Assembly: GCF_025997855.1 (NCBI RefSeq)
Contig: NZ_AP026560.1
Location: 1,886,001-1,950,000, forward strand
DNA length: 64,000 nucleotides
DNA from: Deinococcus aetherius
GTDB lineage: Bacteria; Deinococcota; Deinococci; Deinococcales; Deinococcaceae
Direction of reading: 5' to 3'
Positions 42,111 through 53,028 of the stretch are shown here, piece after piece. How positions within the stretch are numbered: the stretch's first letter is position 1; each line of letters begins with the position of its first letter. The position numbers and the translations under genes were made by a program. The notes under the pieces are model-generated. The model saw only the letters and a list, made by a program, of their open reading frames with translations, did no database searches and was not told the DNA's origin.

Positions 42111-43136
42111 TCATTGCGTCAGCTTCTCGAACACCGTCACCAGGCGCGGGTCGAGGCTGCTCCCCGCCTGGGCCCTCAGGCGCTCGGGGTCGCCCAGACG
42201 GACGGCAGCGTTCGCCACGGCCAGGATGCGGGCGTAGAGCGGAATGTCCTCGCCGCCCAGGCCGTTCGGCTCCCCGCCGCCGTCCCAGCGCTCGTGGTGG
42301 TGACGGATGGCCTTCTGCGACTCGGCGAGCTGCGGAACCCCGTGCAGGAAGTTGGCGCCGACCTGCGCGTGCCCGGCCTCACCGTTGATCTTGCCGAGGT
42401 CGTGCAGGGCAGCGGCGAACCAGAGTTCTTCGAGTTCTCGCTCGGCGAGCCCCACCCCCCGCCCCAGCCGCAGGGCCGTCTCGGCGACGGCCTGCGCGTG
42501 CCCCAGCGAGTCGAACTCCCGGCTCTCGACCGCCTCCACCAGGGCGACCGTGAGCTGCCGGGCGGCCTGGCGCCAGTCGTCCCGCGCGCCCACGAGGCCC
42601 AGGAGGGGTGCTACCGCCGCCGCCCACCTCCCCACCGCGTCCTGCGAGGCGGGCGGGACCTCCCCCGCCGTCTTCCAGTCGAAGACGAGCGCGCCCAGGT
42701 TGCGCCCCCGGTCCCCCAGCGGCACGACGAGCGTCCTGGCCGCGTCCCGCAGTCCGCCCTCGTCGAGCCGGGCCTGGACCTCTGGCGGGTTCTGTTCGTA
42801 GAGGTCGCGGCTGCCCCCCGCGAGCACCCGGGGGCGGGGGCCGGTCCAGGGGCCGCTCAGCACGGTGCCGACCAGGGTTTTGGGGTAGCCGCAGACCGCC
42901 GACACGTGGTCTTCTCCCCGGCGCAGCACCGCGTACCCCTGCACCCCGCCGCCGAGCAGGCTGGCCCCGTGGGCGAGCGCCCCCTCCAGGATGCCCTCGG
43001 CGGTCGGGCGGGCGAGCAGTTCGGTGAGCACGCGAGTCGCGTCGGGCGTCTCGGCGGGGGGGGCGACCTCGGCGGCCACCGCCGGGCGGAGGTCGGGGTC
43101 GGGCGTGGTCTGCGGGCGAGGGGGGCGTCGGAACAC
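42111..43136 (-). CDS. GAF and HD-GYP-like domain protein
   Basis: This 341-residue protein has a GAF-like N-terminal sensor domain (about 35-180, [18 protein letters not shown]) and an HD phosphohydrolase domain. The HD motif is [10 protein letters not shown], and [15 protein letters not shown] aligns with HHExxDGxGYPxGL, so GYP reads GEP. HD-GYP enzymes hydrolyse cyclic di-GMP; this variant may be altered or inactive. The start is GTG at 43136 with TATACT 9 nt upstream. It is divergent from the YkgJ-like gene, sharing a short promoter gap. Confidence 0.85.
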   Translation of the reverse strand: MFRRPPRPQTTPDPDLRPAVAAEVAPPAETPDATRVLTELLARPTAEGILEGALAHGASLLGGGVQGYAVLRRGEDHVSAVCGYPKTLVGTVLSGPWTGPRPRVLAGGSRDLYEQNPPEVQARLDEGGLRDAARTLVVPLGDRGRNLGALVFDWKTAGEVPPASQDAVGRWAAAVAPLLGLVGARDDWRQAARQLTVALVEAVESREFDSLGHAQAVAETALRLGRGVGLAERELEELWFAAALHDLGKINGEAGHAQVGANFLHGVPQLAESQKAIRHHHERWDGGGEPNGLGGEDIPLYARILAVANAAVRLGDPERLRAQAGSSLDPRLVTVFEKLTQ

Positions 43137-43172
43137 GTTGCGGCGAGTATACCCGCGCTACCCTGACCCCGG

Positions 43173-43952
<780 letters not shown>

Positions 43953-44020
43953 GCGCGCCGGGGCGGGCGGCGGGGCCGCTTCCTGTTCCCCCGGAGGAAC
44001 GGGGCCGCTAAGCTGCCCGA

Positions 44021-44875
44021 GTGCCTCCGCTTCAGCCGCCCCGTCTGGGCATGAACGCCCGCCTCTTCCCCAATAACTGGCGCCCGGTCACGCGGGAGAT
44101 CGAGTTCGCCTCCCGGGCCGGATTCCACGGGCTGCAACTCCCCGGCCCGCCGGGGGGCCTGGACGAGGAACGGCTGGGCGTCCCGCTGGGGGAGGTCGCG
44201 CGCCGGATGCGTCATGCCGGGCTGGAGGCCGTGATGGAAATCGCCCTCCCCCTCATGCCCGGGGGCCGCACGACCGCCGGGCACACACCCACCAACGTGC
44301 TTGAGGCCAATCTCCCGGCGATCCTCGAACTGGAGGTCGCGCACGTCCACTGGCACCTCTTTCCGGGTACGGCCGGGCCGGACGGCCTCGCCGGGCTGGA
44401 GGGGATGCTGCCCGGGGCGTTCGAGCTGGGGCTCTCGCTGGCGCGGAAGCACGGCTTCGTCCTGGGCTTTGAGCACAACGCTCCCGGGACCCGCTTCCTG
44501 GACGAGCCGGAGGCGTGCCGGGCGCTTCTCGACCGCTTCCCGTACCTGGGGCTGGTGTTCGATTTCAACCATGCTGCGCCCGAGCAGGTCGAAGGCTATC
44601 TGGCGCTCGCCCCGAGAATGACCCTGCTGCACATCTCCGACACGCCCCTCCCCGAGGTGAACTGGCACCTCCCGCTCGGCTGGGGGTCCATCGACTTCGG
44701 CGATGTCCTCAAGGGGCTACGACAGGGCGGGTTCCGGGGGCCCGCCGTCCTGGAGATCGGCGGTCAGCCGTGGTCGGGCGGCTACGGTCAGGACACGGAT
44801 GAGGCGCTGCACGCCTCGGCGGAGCTTCTTCGGCGGGTCGTGGCTGCCTCCGGGGACAGCGGCGTACCCTCCTGA
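44021..44875 (+). CDS. Sugar phosphate isomerase/epimerase-like TIM barrel
   Basis: This 284-residue protein belongs to the xylose-isomerase-like TIM barrel superfamily. FGFEHNAPG, LVFDFNHA and HISDTPLPEVNWHLPLGWGSIDF carry the metal-binding Glu, Asp and His expected at strand ends. The substrate is unknown. The start is GTG at 44021 with TAAGCT (44009-44014) 6 nt upstream; no ribosome site. It lies upstream of lysA with a 56-bp gap. Confidence 0.85.
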   Translation: MPPLQPPRLGMNARLFPNNWRPVTREIEFASRAGFHGLQLPGPPGGLDEERLGVPLGEVARRMRHAGLEAVMEIALPLMPGGRTTAGHTPTNVLEANLPAILELEVAHVHWHLFPGTAGPDGLAGLEGMLPGAFELGLSLARKHGFVLGFEHNAPGTRFLDEPEACRALLDRFPYLGLVFDFNHAAPEQVEGYLALAPRMTLLHISDTPLPEVNWHLPLGWGSIDFGDVLKGLRQGGFRGPAVLEIGGQPWSGGYGQDTDEALHASAELLRRVVAASGDSGVPS

Positions 44876-44931
44876 CGCGAACGGGGCGGCCCGCTCTTGC
44901 AACCACCCCCGGGAGTGGCAGACTGTCCCGC

Positions 44932-46083
44932 GTGACCGCCTCCCCCTCGATTCCCAGGACCGAACTCCACGCCGCCGCCGAGCGTTTCGGCACGCCCCTC
45001 TACGTGTACGACGCGGCGGAACTGGACGCCGCCCTCGCCCGGGTGCGCGCGGCGTTTGGTCAGGCGCGGGTGTTCTACGCGATGAAGGCGAACCCGAACC
45101 TCACGCTCCTGACCCGACTGCGCGTGGCGGGGGTGGGCTTCGAGTGCGTGAGCGCCGGGGAGATCGCGCGGGCCGAGCACGTGGGCGCGGGGGGCGAGAG
45201 CATCCTGGTCAACGGCCCCGCCAAGTCGGGCGAGGAGTACGCGGCGGGCGGGCGGCTCGGCGCCACCTTCGTCGTGGACCGCGAGGAGGAGGCCGGGCTC
45301 CTTCCCCCCGACTCGCGGGCCCTCGTGCGGGTGAATCCGGCGCTGAACGTCAGCACTCACGACCACCTCGCCACGGGCGCGGCGGGGAGCAAGTTCGGGG
45401 TCACAATCGAGCAGGCCCCCGGGGTGCTGCGGGCGCTGCGGGACGCCGGGCACACGGCCCTCGGGCTGCACGTCCACATCGGCAGCGCGATCCGGGACGC
45501 GGGCGACTTCGGGCTCGCCTTCGCCCGGCTGGCCGAGTTGCGGGCGCACACGGGCGAGTTGGAGGTGCTCGACGTGGGCGGGGGCTGGGGGCTGGACGCC
45601 GATCTGCCCGGGATCGCCCGCGAGGCCCACGCGGCGGCCTCCGTCTTCGGGGCGAGCCTGTGGGTCGAGCCGGGCCGCTACCTCGTCGCTCGGGCGGGCA
45701 CCCTCCTCACCCGGGTCGTGGGCACGAAGCGCACCGGGCGGAACTTCCTCCTCACCGACGCGGGGATGACCGAGTTGCTGCGCCCCATGCTGTACGGGGC
45801 CGTGCATCCCGTCACCCCTCTCTGGGACGGCGCGGGGGGAGAGACCTGGGACGTGGCCGGTCCCGCCTGCGAGAGCGGCGACCTCCTCGCGCGGGACGTG
45901 GTGCTGCCCGTGCCCAGCCCCGGCGACCTCCTCGCGGTGGGGGACGCCGGGGCCTACGGGGCGGCGATGAGCGGCACGTACCTCACCCGGCCCCGCCCCG
46001 CCGAGGCGTTGTGGGAGGACGGAGCGTGGAGGCTGATCCGCCGCCGGGAGACGGCGCAGGAGGTGTGGGCGGCGGAGGTTTGA
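44932..46083 (+). CDS. lysA: Diaminopimelate decarboxylase
   Basis: This 383-residue PLP enzyme makes lysine from meso-diaminopimelate. VFYAMKANPNL holds the PLP-binding Lys, HVHIGSAI and LDVGGGWG line the cofactor, and GPACESGDLLARD carries the catalytic Cys. The start is GTG at 44932 with CAGACT about 7 nt upstream. Known Deinococcus make lysine by the aminoadipate route and have ornithine in peptidoglycan, so the role of a DAP decarboxylase here is unclear; it may act on a related substrate. Confidence 0.93.
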   Translation: MTASPSIPRTELHAAAERFGTPLYVYDAAELDAALARVRAAFGQARVFYAMKANPNLTLLTRLRVAGVGFECVSAGEIARAEHVGAGGESILVNGPAKSGEEYAAGGRLGATFVVDREEEAGLLPPDSRALVRVNPALNVSTHDHLATGAAGSKFGVTIEQAPGVLRALRDAGHTALGLHVHIGSAIRDAGDFGLAFARLAELRAHTGELEVLDVGGGWGLDADLPGIAREAHAAASVFGASLWVEPGRYLVARAGTLLTRVVGTKRTGRNFLLTDAGMTELLRPMLYGAVHPVTPLWDGAGGETWDVAGPACESGDLLARDVVLPVPSPGDLLAVGDAGAYGAAMSGTYLTRPRPAEALWEDGAWRLIRRRETAQEVWAAEV

Positions 46084-46122
46084 CAGAAGTGTCAGACCGG
46101 CGTGGTTAGCCTGCCCGCAGCC

Positions 46123-47097
46123 ATGATCGTCAAGGACCTCGAACCGCAGACGTACCCCGACCCCCTGCGCCGCGCCGGGCACGAGGCCGAGCGGCAGATG
46201 GCGCACTACCTCAAGCGGGCGTTCGGGGAAGACGCCCACAAGTTCGTGCTGAACAACCTCCGGGTCGAGCGTGAGGGGGAGGCGGCGCAGATCGACCACC
46301 TGATCGTCCACCGATTCGGGGTGAGCGTGGTGGAAAGCAAGAGCGTCGCTGGACAGGTCAGCGTGAACGAGCGGGGCGAGTGGACACGTTGGTGGAAGGG
46401 CCAGGGGCGCGGTATGCCCTCGCCGATCCTCCAAGCAAGGCGCCAACTCGATCTGCTGGGCCTTCTCCTCGCCGACCACACCGAGGAGCTGCTGGACCGC
46501 GCGATGTTCGGGTTGAGGCAGCGCCGATTCGACCCCATGCGGCGTGATGTTCTCGTCGCCATCTCGGACGGGGGCCGCATCACCCGCAAGGTGGACGTGC
46601 CCGAGGTCGTGAAGGCGGATCAGGTGCCCGACCGGGTGCGGGCCATCATCGGTTCGGGGGGTGGCCTCGGTGCGTTTGCCTTCAGCGACGCGGAGCTGAC
46701 CCGGATCACGGCTTTTCTACGAACGCGCCACACGTCCAGCGCGGCCTCGGCACAGGCAGAGCCCGGCGGGCGTGCTCCCGTCAACGCAGCTCCCGCAGCG
46801 GCAGTTCCGGCGCCCACGCCGTCCGCCGAAGTGCGCCCTGCTCAGGAGCGGCAGGGGCAGGTCAGCCGTGGGCCTCAGCCGGTGTGCCGAACGTGCGCTT
46901 CAGGGGACGTGACCGTGCAGTACGGCAAATACGGGTATTACCTCAAATGCCGCGCCTGCGGGGGCAATACCCCAGCAAAAGCGGTCTGCCCGGCCTGTGG
47001 AGAGCCGGGGCGGCTGCGGGGGTCAGGCCGCGAATTCACGGCGACATGCGAGGGTGGACACATCTGGCCGTACTTCACCAACCCGGGAGACGCCTGA
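46123..47097 (+). CDS. NERD nuclease-domain protein with C-terminal zinc ribbons
   Basis: This 324-residue protein has an N-terminal NERD domain (about 15-170). AQIDHLIVHRFGVSVVESKS gives Asp58 and the Glu71-x-Lys73 of a PD-ExK-type nuclease. A Pro/Ala linker (about 205-250) leads to paired Cys sites, CRTCASGD, CRACGG, CPACG and a final Cys-His, resembling topoisomerase zinc ribbons that bind DNA. Fusion of the two suggests a DNA-handling or defence role, by inference. The start at 46123 follows TAGCCT by 10 nt. Confidence 0.85.
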   Translation: MIVKDLEPQTYPDPLRRAGHEAERQMAHYLKRAFGEDAHKFVLNNLRVEREGEAAQIDHLIVHRFGVSVVESKSVAGQVSVNERGEWTRWWKGQGRGMPSPILQARRQLDLLGLLLADHTEELLDRAMFGLRQRRFDPMRRDVLVAISDGGRITRKVDVPEVVKADQVPDRVRAIIGSGGGLGAFAFSDAELTRITAFLRTRHTSSAASAQAEPGGRAPVNAAPAAAVPAPTPSAEVRPAQERQGQVSRGPQPVCRTCASGDVTVQYGKYGYYLKCRACGGNTPAKAVCPACGEPGRLRGSGREFTATCEGGHIWPYFTNPGDA

Positions 47098-47133
47098 GCC
47101 CTTGTCCTAGGACCGCCAGAACTGAGCCGCCCG

Positions 47134-47535
47134 TCAAAACCAGTTCTCGACCCTGAGCCCCTCGACCCGCTCGAATTCGCGGGTGTTGTGGGTGACAAGG
47201 GTCAGGCCGAGGGCCAGGGCGTGGGCCGCGATCAGCGTGTCCAGCGCGCCGATGGGCGTTCCCCTGCGTTCCAGGGTGCTCCTCACCACGCCGTACTGCC
47301 GGGCGGCGACAGGATCGAAGGCGACGACTTCGAGCGGCTGAACGAAGCCTTCCAGCACCACGCGGTTCCGCTCGGACCCGCTTTTCTCGACCCCATAGCT
47401 CAACTCGGCGAGCGTCAGGCTGGACAGACCAATGGCGTCCGGTGGGAACTCGGCGAACCGTTTGGCCACCTGCGGAGGACGGCGGTTCATGACGTAGATA
47501 CAGATATTGGTGTCGAGCAGGAATTGCAGGGCCAT
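47134..47535 (-). CDS. vapC: VapC-type PIN-domain toxin
   Basis: This 133-residue ribonuclease has the PIN acidic residues in place: Asp8 (LLDTN), Glu44 (LAELSYG) and Asp99 (GALDTLIAAHA), with TLVTHNTREF after them. It probably cleaves RNA when its antitoxin is lost. It directly follows vapB: the TAG of vapB and the ATG of vapC abut with no gap. Confidence 0.93.
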   Translation of the reverse strand: MALQFLLDTNICIYVMNRRPPQVAKRFAEFPPDAIGLSSLTLAELSYGVEKSGSERNRVVLEGFVQPLEVVAFDPVAARQYGVVRSTLERRGTPIGALDTLIAAHALALGLTLVTHNTREFERVEGLRVENWF

Positions 47536-47775
47536 CTACTGGTCCCAGTCGCGTTCCTGGGCGGGAGGTTGGTTCCGCTCAATGGCCGTCTCCATCTCCG
47601 GGAGTTCCTGATACCAACGGCGCCAGAACTCGCGCTGCCCCTCGGGCGAGGACGGTAGCAGCAGGACACCGTTTCCAACCCTTTTCACGACGACCTCCTG
47701 GCCCTCGAACTGGAAAGCTTTGGGCAGGCGGACAGCCTGACTGCGGCCATTCCTGAACAGTTTCGCAGTGGTCAC
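47536..47775 (-). CDS. vapB: VapB-type antitoxin
   Basis: This 79-residue protein begins with an AbrB/SpoVT-like DNA-binding domain (AKLFRNGRSQAVRLPKAFQF), which recognises the operon's own operators. The C-terminal tail (FWRRWYQELPEMETAIERN) should wrap the toxin. The start is GTG at 47775 because AGGAGGA sits 3-4 nt upstream and the domain begins there. Confidence 0.9.
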   Translation of the reverse strand: MTTAKLFRNGRSQAVRLPKAFQFEGQEVVVKRVGNGVLLLPSSPEGQREFWRRWYQELPEMETAIERNQPPAQERDWDQ

Positions 47776-47790
47776 GGCTCCTCCTGTCAC

Positions 47791-47817
47791 AGAGTATAGA
47801 CACTCTGGTCTAGACCA
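47791..47817 (-). promoter_or_regulatory. vapBC promoter with two operator palindromes
   Basis: TGGTCTAGACCA (47806-47817) is a perfect 12-bp palindrome, and AGAGT-N6-ACTCT (47791-47806) is an inverted repeat beside it. On the minus strand TATACT (47799-47794) is the -10 box and lies inside the second one. The arrangement fits autorepression by VapBC. Confidence 0.6.
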
Positions 47818-47919
47818 ACTTGAGATGACCGTGGCCTCGCTGGCTTCCGGCGCACGAGGAGCGTGAGCCCAACCGGCTCTCCCCCGGGACCTTTGCCCCA
47901 CCTGGGCTATCATGCCCGC

Positions 47920-48570
<651 letters not shown>

Positions 48571-48590
48571 GAACGGTGCACAACTTCTCC

Positions 48591-48708
48591 CGGACGATGG
48601 GGGGTAGCGTGCCCCGTCGGCGCGTCCGGGTCTCCCGGTTGTCCTCGTCTTCCGTTCGCTCGAGCGCGTCCACGCGGCCCGCTCTCCCTCCCCTATGGAG
48701 ACCTTTTG
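48591..48708 (+). ncRNA. Candidate yybP-ykoY manganese riboswitch
   Basis: The 5' block GGGGGGTAGCGT (48598-48609 region) matches the consensus GGGGAGUAGC with one change (A to G). The 3' block GGAGACCTTTT (48697-48707) matches the AAGACCUUU end, with the ribosome site and start just after. The blocks are about 95 nt apart, within the normal range. Part of the middle folds as CCGGG-tct-CCCGG. The P1 pairing is weak here, so this is uncertain. This riboswitch class is often upstream of TerC-type genes, which is the gene that follows. Confidence 0.35.
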
Positions 48709-49476
<768 letters not shown>

Positions 49477-49491
49477 GACACGAGAAAGCGC

Positions 49492-49521
49492 AGAGGCGGA
49501 GGCTCGCGGGCTTCCGCCTCT
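49492..49521 (+). terminator. Hairpin after terC
   Basis: AGAGGCGGA (49492-49500) pairs with TCCGCCTCT (49513-49521). The loop is 12 nt and TCCGCG follows. The T-run is poor. Confidence 0.5.
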
Positions 49522-49677
49522 TCCGCGTCCGGTCCAGAGGGGGATGACGGCAGCGATCCCGATCCCCTCCTGGCCCAGGACGAGGCGGAGGCGACCGGCG
49601 TTGGCGATGACCTTGGGCAATGCACCCGCCACTTTCCGGGGTGTTCGCCGCACCTCCCCATCCCCTCCGGCAACGCC

Positions 49678-50475
49678 TCAAGCCTCGCGCTCATTCAGGA
49701 AGATCGCCGAGGACGGGCACAGGTCGCGCAGCACGCAACCCTCGCAGCGGGGGCGCCCGGCCTTGCAGGTCTGGCGACCGTGGCGGATGGTGGCGACGTG
49801 GAAGGTGTAGCGGGCCGTCCAGTCGCGCGGCAGCACCTCGTCGAACCAGCGTTCGACCTTCACGGCGCTCCAGCGGGAGGGCGTCAGGTCGAGCCGCTTG
49901 GCGATGCGGTCGATGTGGGTGTCCACCGGCATCGCGGGCCGCGCGAGGTCGAAGAGGAGGACGCAGCTCGCCGTCTTGGGCCCCACGCCGGGCAGCGACT
50001 CCAGCAGGGCGCGGGCGTCCGCGTCGCTCAGGTCGCGGGTCTCGCGCAGGCTGAGGGCGCCGCGCGTCTCCTCCAGGCGGTGCAGGACGTTCCAGATGTA
50101 GTCGGCCTTTACCCGCGCCAGACCGCCGCCTGCCGCGCGCAACACGGCCTCGATGCCGTCCGGCCCGTCCGCCAGCGCCGCCTCCCAACTCGGGTAAGCG
50201 AGCTTGAGCGCCTCGAACTGCCGCCGGGTGATCGCGCCGACATTCTGCTGACTCAGGATCGTCTCGATCAAGCCGTCCAGGGGCTCCGGGCTGAGCCTGG
50301 GGCGGGGCGGGGTGGGCAGGTACGTCTCGGCCAGTCGCCGCGCGATCTCGGGGAGGTGGGGCGGCGCCGGCACCTCCTGGCTGGGGGTAGGGCGGGGGGC
50401 GCGGACCCTCGGGGTGGGGACCGTCGCAGTCAGGGTGAGGGAGGACCCGGGTGGGGGAGCGGGAACGCGGGGCAC
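49678..50475 (-). CDS. Endonuclease III-family DNA glycosylase
   Basis: This 265-residue enzyme removes oxidised pyrimidines. LLESLPGVGPKTASCVLLF is the helix-hairpin-helix with catalytic Lys, and PAMPVDTHIDRIAKRL carries the catalytic Asp. The iron-sulfur cluster has the C-x6-C-x2-C-x5-C spacing (CKAGRPRCEGCVLRDLC). There is an unusual Pro/Arg-rich N-terminal extension of about 40 residues. The start is GTG at 50475 with TAGCCT 5 nt upstream. Several Nth paralogues are known in Deinococcus. Confidence 0.93.
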   Translation of the reverse strand: MPRVPAPPPGSSLTLTATVPTPRVRAPRPTPSQEVPAPPHLPEIARRLAETYLPTPPRPRLSPEPLDGLIETILSQQNVGAITRRQFEALKLAYPSWEAALADGPDGIEAVLRAAGGGLARVKADYIWNVLHRLEETRGALSLRETRDLSDADARALLESLPGVGPKTASCVLLFDLARPAMPVDTHIDRIAKRLDLTPSRWSAVKVERWFDEVLPRDWTARYTFHVATIRHGRQTCKAGRPRCEGCVLRDLCPSSAIFLNEREA

Positions 50476-50532
50476 GGCCCAGGCTAGCCGGGGGGCCGGG
50501 GCGGGACTGTGCCGGAAGTCGGGGCGGCCTCG

Positions 50533-51105
50533 TTACTGCCGGGCGCGCAGCCTGGTGACGTTGCCCGCCGCGTCGCGGACCTCGATGTCGGCGTAGATGC
50601 CCGTCGTCTCGGCGTAGAAGTCCACGCGGGCCCCCGGCGTGACGTTGAGGCGGTTGCCGTCCACCAGAACCTGCGCGACGCGGTTGTCGTCGGTGGCGAC
50701 GCCCGTCACGCGGATGAAGTTCCGTTCGCGCTCGAAGCGGGTGACCTTGATCACCGGGTTCGTGCCGTCCACGCTGACAGGCAGGCGCAGGGTGCTCTCG
50801 TTGCCCGCCGCGTCGCGCGCCCGGATCGTGTACTCCCCGCGCGAGCCCTGAATCTGCGTCTTGAAGACGAAGTTGGCGAGCTTCGGCGTGCCTCCCTGGA
50901 GGGGGACGCGGCGGCCCTCCACCGTCAGCTCCTTCACGCCCTGGTCGTCGAGCACGTACCCCTTCACCACGAAGTTGCTCGCCCGGCTGACCCCGCCCCC
51001 CTCCGGGCTGGTGATCACGATGCGCGGCTGGAACGTGTCGGCCGTGCGGTTACACGCCCCCAGCAGCGCGGCGAACGGGAGGAGGAGCAGGGCGGCGCGG
51101 CGCAT
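50533..51105 (-). CDS. Lipoprotein with two Ig-like domains
   Basis: This 190-residue protein has lipobox LLGAC (Cys18). Two related beta-sandwich units follow, each ending in a RDAAGN motif (SRGEYTIRARDAAGNESTL and ADIEVRDAAGNVTRL). It is probably an extracytoplasmic, surface-attached protein. TATACT lies 6 nt before ATG, a leaderless layout. The function is unknown. Confidence 0.85.
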   Translation of the reverse strand: MRRAALLLLPFAALLGACNRTADTFQPRIVITSPEGGGVSRASNFVVKGYVLDDQGVKELTVEGRRVPLQGGTPKLANFVFKTQIQGSRGEYTIRARDAAGNESTLRLPVSVDGTNPVIKVTRFERERNFIRVTGVATDDNRVAQVLVDGNRLNVTPGARVDFYAETTGIYADIEVRDAAGNVTRLRARQ

Positions 51106-51131
51106 GGGGGGAGTATAGCGGGGAGCCGGGA

Positions 51132-51193
51132 GCGGTCAGCCGTCAGCAGCGAGAGCCGGGGCAACGGCTTCGGGCTGATAGCTGACCGCTTCC
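51132..51193. repeat. Heptad hairpin (GCCGTCA type)
   Basis: The left arm (51132-51152) reads GCGGTCA, GCCGTCA, GCAGCGA. The right arm (51173-51193) reads GGCTGAT, AGCTGAC, CGCTTCC. The arms pair partly. It lies between the lipoprotein and hisZ. Confidence 0.8.
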
Positions 51194-51235
51194 CCCCAGC
51201 CACACGTCCCCCGCCCCGGTGCTTTAATGCCCCCC

Positions 51236-52372
51236 GTGAGCGCGCCCCCCCGCCCCCCCGCCGTCAGCCGTGCCATTCCCGAGGGCACCCGGGATGTCCT
51301 GCCGCCCGAGTGGGCGTGGCGGGAGCATCTGCGCTCGCGGCTCGTCGGCGTCTTCTCCGCCTGGGGCTACCGGGGGGTGGAGTTGCCCGCCCTGGAGTTC
51401 GCCTCGGAGGCGCACCCGCAAAGCGCGCGGGCCTTCAAGCTGATCGACGCGAGCGGCGAGGTGCTGGCCCTGCGAAGTGAATACACCACCGCCATCGGTC
51501 GGCTCGTGCGCGCCCGCTTCCCGGAGGGGCCCTTTCCCCTGCGCCTCCAGTACGGCGGGCGGCTGTGGCTGCGGACCCTGACGAGCGAACTCGGCAGGCT
51601 GCGGGAGTTCTACCAGGTCGGCGTGGAACTCGTCGGGGTGGAGACGCCCCAGGCCGACGCGGAGTTGCTGCGGCTGAGCGCCCGGGCGCTGGAGGAGGTC
51701 GGCGTGCGGGCGGTCATGGAGGTTGCCTACCCCGGCTTCGTGGACGCCGTGCTGGAGGACGCGGGCCTGCACGGCGAGGCGCGCGACGCCCTGCACGGCG
51801 CCATCGACCGCAAGAGCGGGGCGGACGTGGACCTCCTGGCCCGGCAGCACGGCCTGGGAGCGGAGGTGACACGCACCCTCCACACCCTCACCGACCTGTA
51901 CGGCGGGCACGAGGTTTTGGGTCAGGCGGCGGGGCTGGCACGCGGCGAGCGGGCGCGGGCGGCCGTGGGGCACCTGGAAGCGGTCGCCGCGCTGTGCGAA
52001 CCGGGGCTGCTGTTCGACCTGGGGGCCAGCCGCCGCTACGGGTACTACACCGGGATCACCTTCCGCGCGTACGCCGAGGGGCTGAACCAGCCCGTGCTCG
52101 GGGGCGGGCGCTACGACCTCGCCGGGGTGCCGGGGGCAGGTTTCGCCATCGGCCTGGAGCGGCTGACCGAGGTGGCGGCGGCGACGCTCCCCCCCGAACC
52201 CGAGGTCGTGCTGGCCCTCGACCCCGCCGGGGCGGAGACGGCCAGAGCCGCCGGACTCGTGGCCGAACTCGCCTGGACGGACGACCGCGAGGAACTCCTC
52301 GCCTACTGCGCCCGCCGAGGTATCCGCCGCTGGACGCGGGGCACGACCATCAGCGAGGAGTTGCCCGCGTGA
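51236..52372 (+). CDS. hisZ: ATP phosphoribosyltransferase regulatory subunit
   Basis: This 378-residue protein is a histidyl-tRNA synthetase paralogue that lacks aminoacylation and activates short HisG. It opens [21 protein letters not shown], and [20 protein letters not shown] and GGGRYDLAG motifs follow. GTG at 51236 is preferred over an ATG at 51227 because TTTAAT lies 7 nt upstream of the GTG. The stop overlaps the hisG start as GTGA. Confidence 0.93.
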   Translation: MSAPPRPPAVSRAIPEGTRDVLPPEWAWREHLRSRLVGVFSAWGYRGVELPALEFASEAHPQSARAFKLIDASGEVLALRSEYTTAIGRLVRARFPEGPFPLRLQYGGRLWLRTLTSELGRLREFYQVGVELVGVETPQADAELLRLSARALEEVGVRAVMEVAYPGFVDAVLEDAGLHGEARDALHGAIDRKSGADVDLLARQHGLGAEVTRTLHTLTDLYGGHEVLGQAAGLARGERARAAVGHLEAVAALCEPGLLFDLGASRRYGYYTGITFRAYAEGLNQPVLGGGRYDLAGVPGAGFAIGLERLTEVAAATLPPEPEVVLALDPAGAETARAAGLVAELAWTDDREELLAYCARRGIRRWTRGTTISEELPA

Positions 52373-53028
52373 CTCCGGCCGTCCAACGCGGTCCCGACCA
52401 CCTCACCCTCGCGCTGCCCAAGGGCCGGATTCTGGAGGAGGCCGTCTCCCTGCTCTCCCGCGCCGGGCTGCCCCTCTCCCTCCCCGAGCGGTCCCGGGCG
52501 CTGCGGCACGAGTTCCCCGGCGTGACGGTGCTCGAACTGCGCAACCAGGACGTGCCCGTGTACGTGGACCTCGGCGTGGCGGACGCGGGCATCGTCGGGA
52601 AGGACGTGCTCGTCGAGTCGGGGCGGGCGATCTACGAGCCCGTGGACCTGCGCTTCGCCGGGTGCCGACTGTCCCTGATTCGCGAGGTGGGGGCGACGGG
52701 CCTCATCGCACGAGTCGCCACTAAGTACCCGCGCTCGGCCCGCGCCTACCTGACCTCGCGCGGCATCTCCGCCGAGGTCGTGAGGCTCAGCGGCAACATC
52801 GAACTCGCCGCGCTGACCGGGCTCGCCGACGCTGTGGTGGACCTCGTGCAGACGGGAAGCACCCTGCGCGCGAACAACTTGGAGGAGGTCGAGGTGCTGT
52901 TTCACTCCAGCGCCCGCCTCGTCGTGAATCGCGCGGCCCTCAAGCTACGGCGCGAGCGGCTGCGGCCCTTGATCGGGCGGCTGCGGGAATTGACGGCGGT
53001 GGGGGTGGAAGACCTTCAGAACCCGTGA
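52369..53028 (+). CDS. hisG: ATP phosphoribosyltransferase, short form
   Basis: This 219-residue enzyme starts histidine synthesis. [12 protein letters not shown] and [16 protein letters not shown] are N-terminal markers; [18 protein letters not shown] is the PRPP-binding signature. It lacks the regulatory C-terminal domain, as expected with hisZ present. The start is GTG overlapping the hisZ stop. Its 3' end overlaps the MFS gene by 13 bp, tail to tail. Confidence 0.96.
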   Translation: MTPAVQRGPDHLTLALPKGRILEEAVSLLSRAGLPLSLPERSRALRHEFPGVTVLELRNQDVPVYVDLGVADAGIVGKDVLVESGRAIYEPVDLRFAGCRLSLIREVGATGLIARVATKYPRSARAYLTSRGISAEVVRLSGNIELAALTGLADAVVDLVQTGSTLRANNLEEVEVLFHSSARLVVNRAALKLRRERLRPLIGRLRELTAVGVEDLQNP

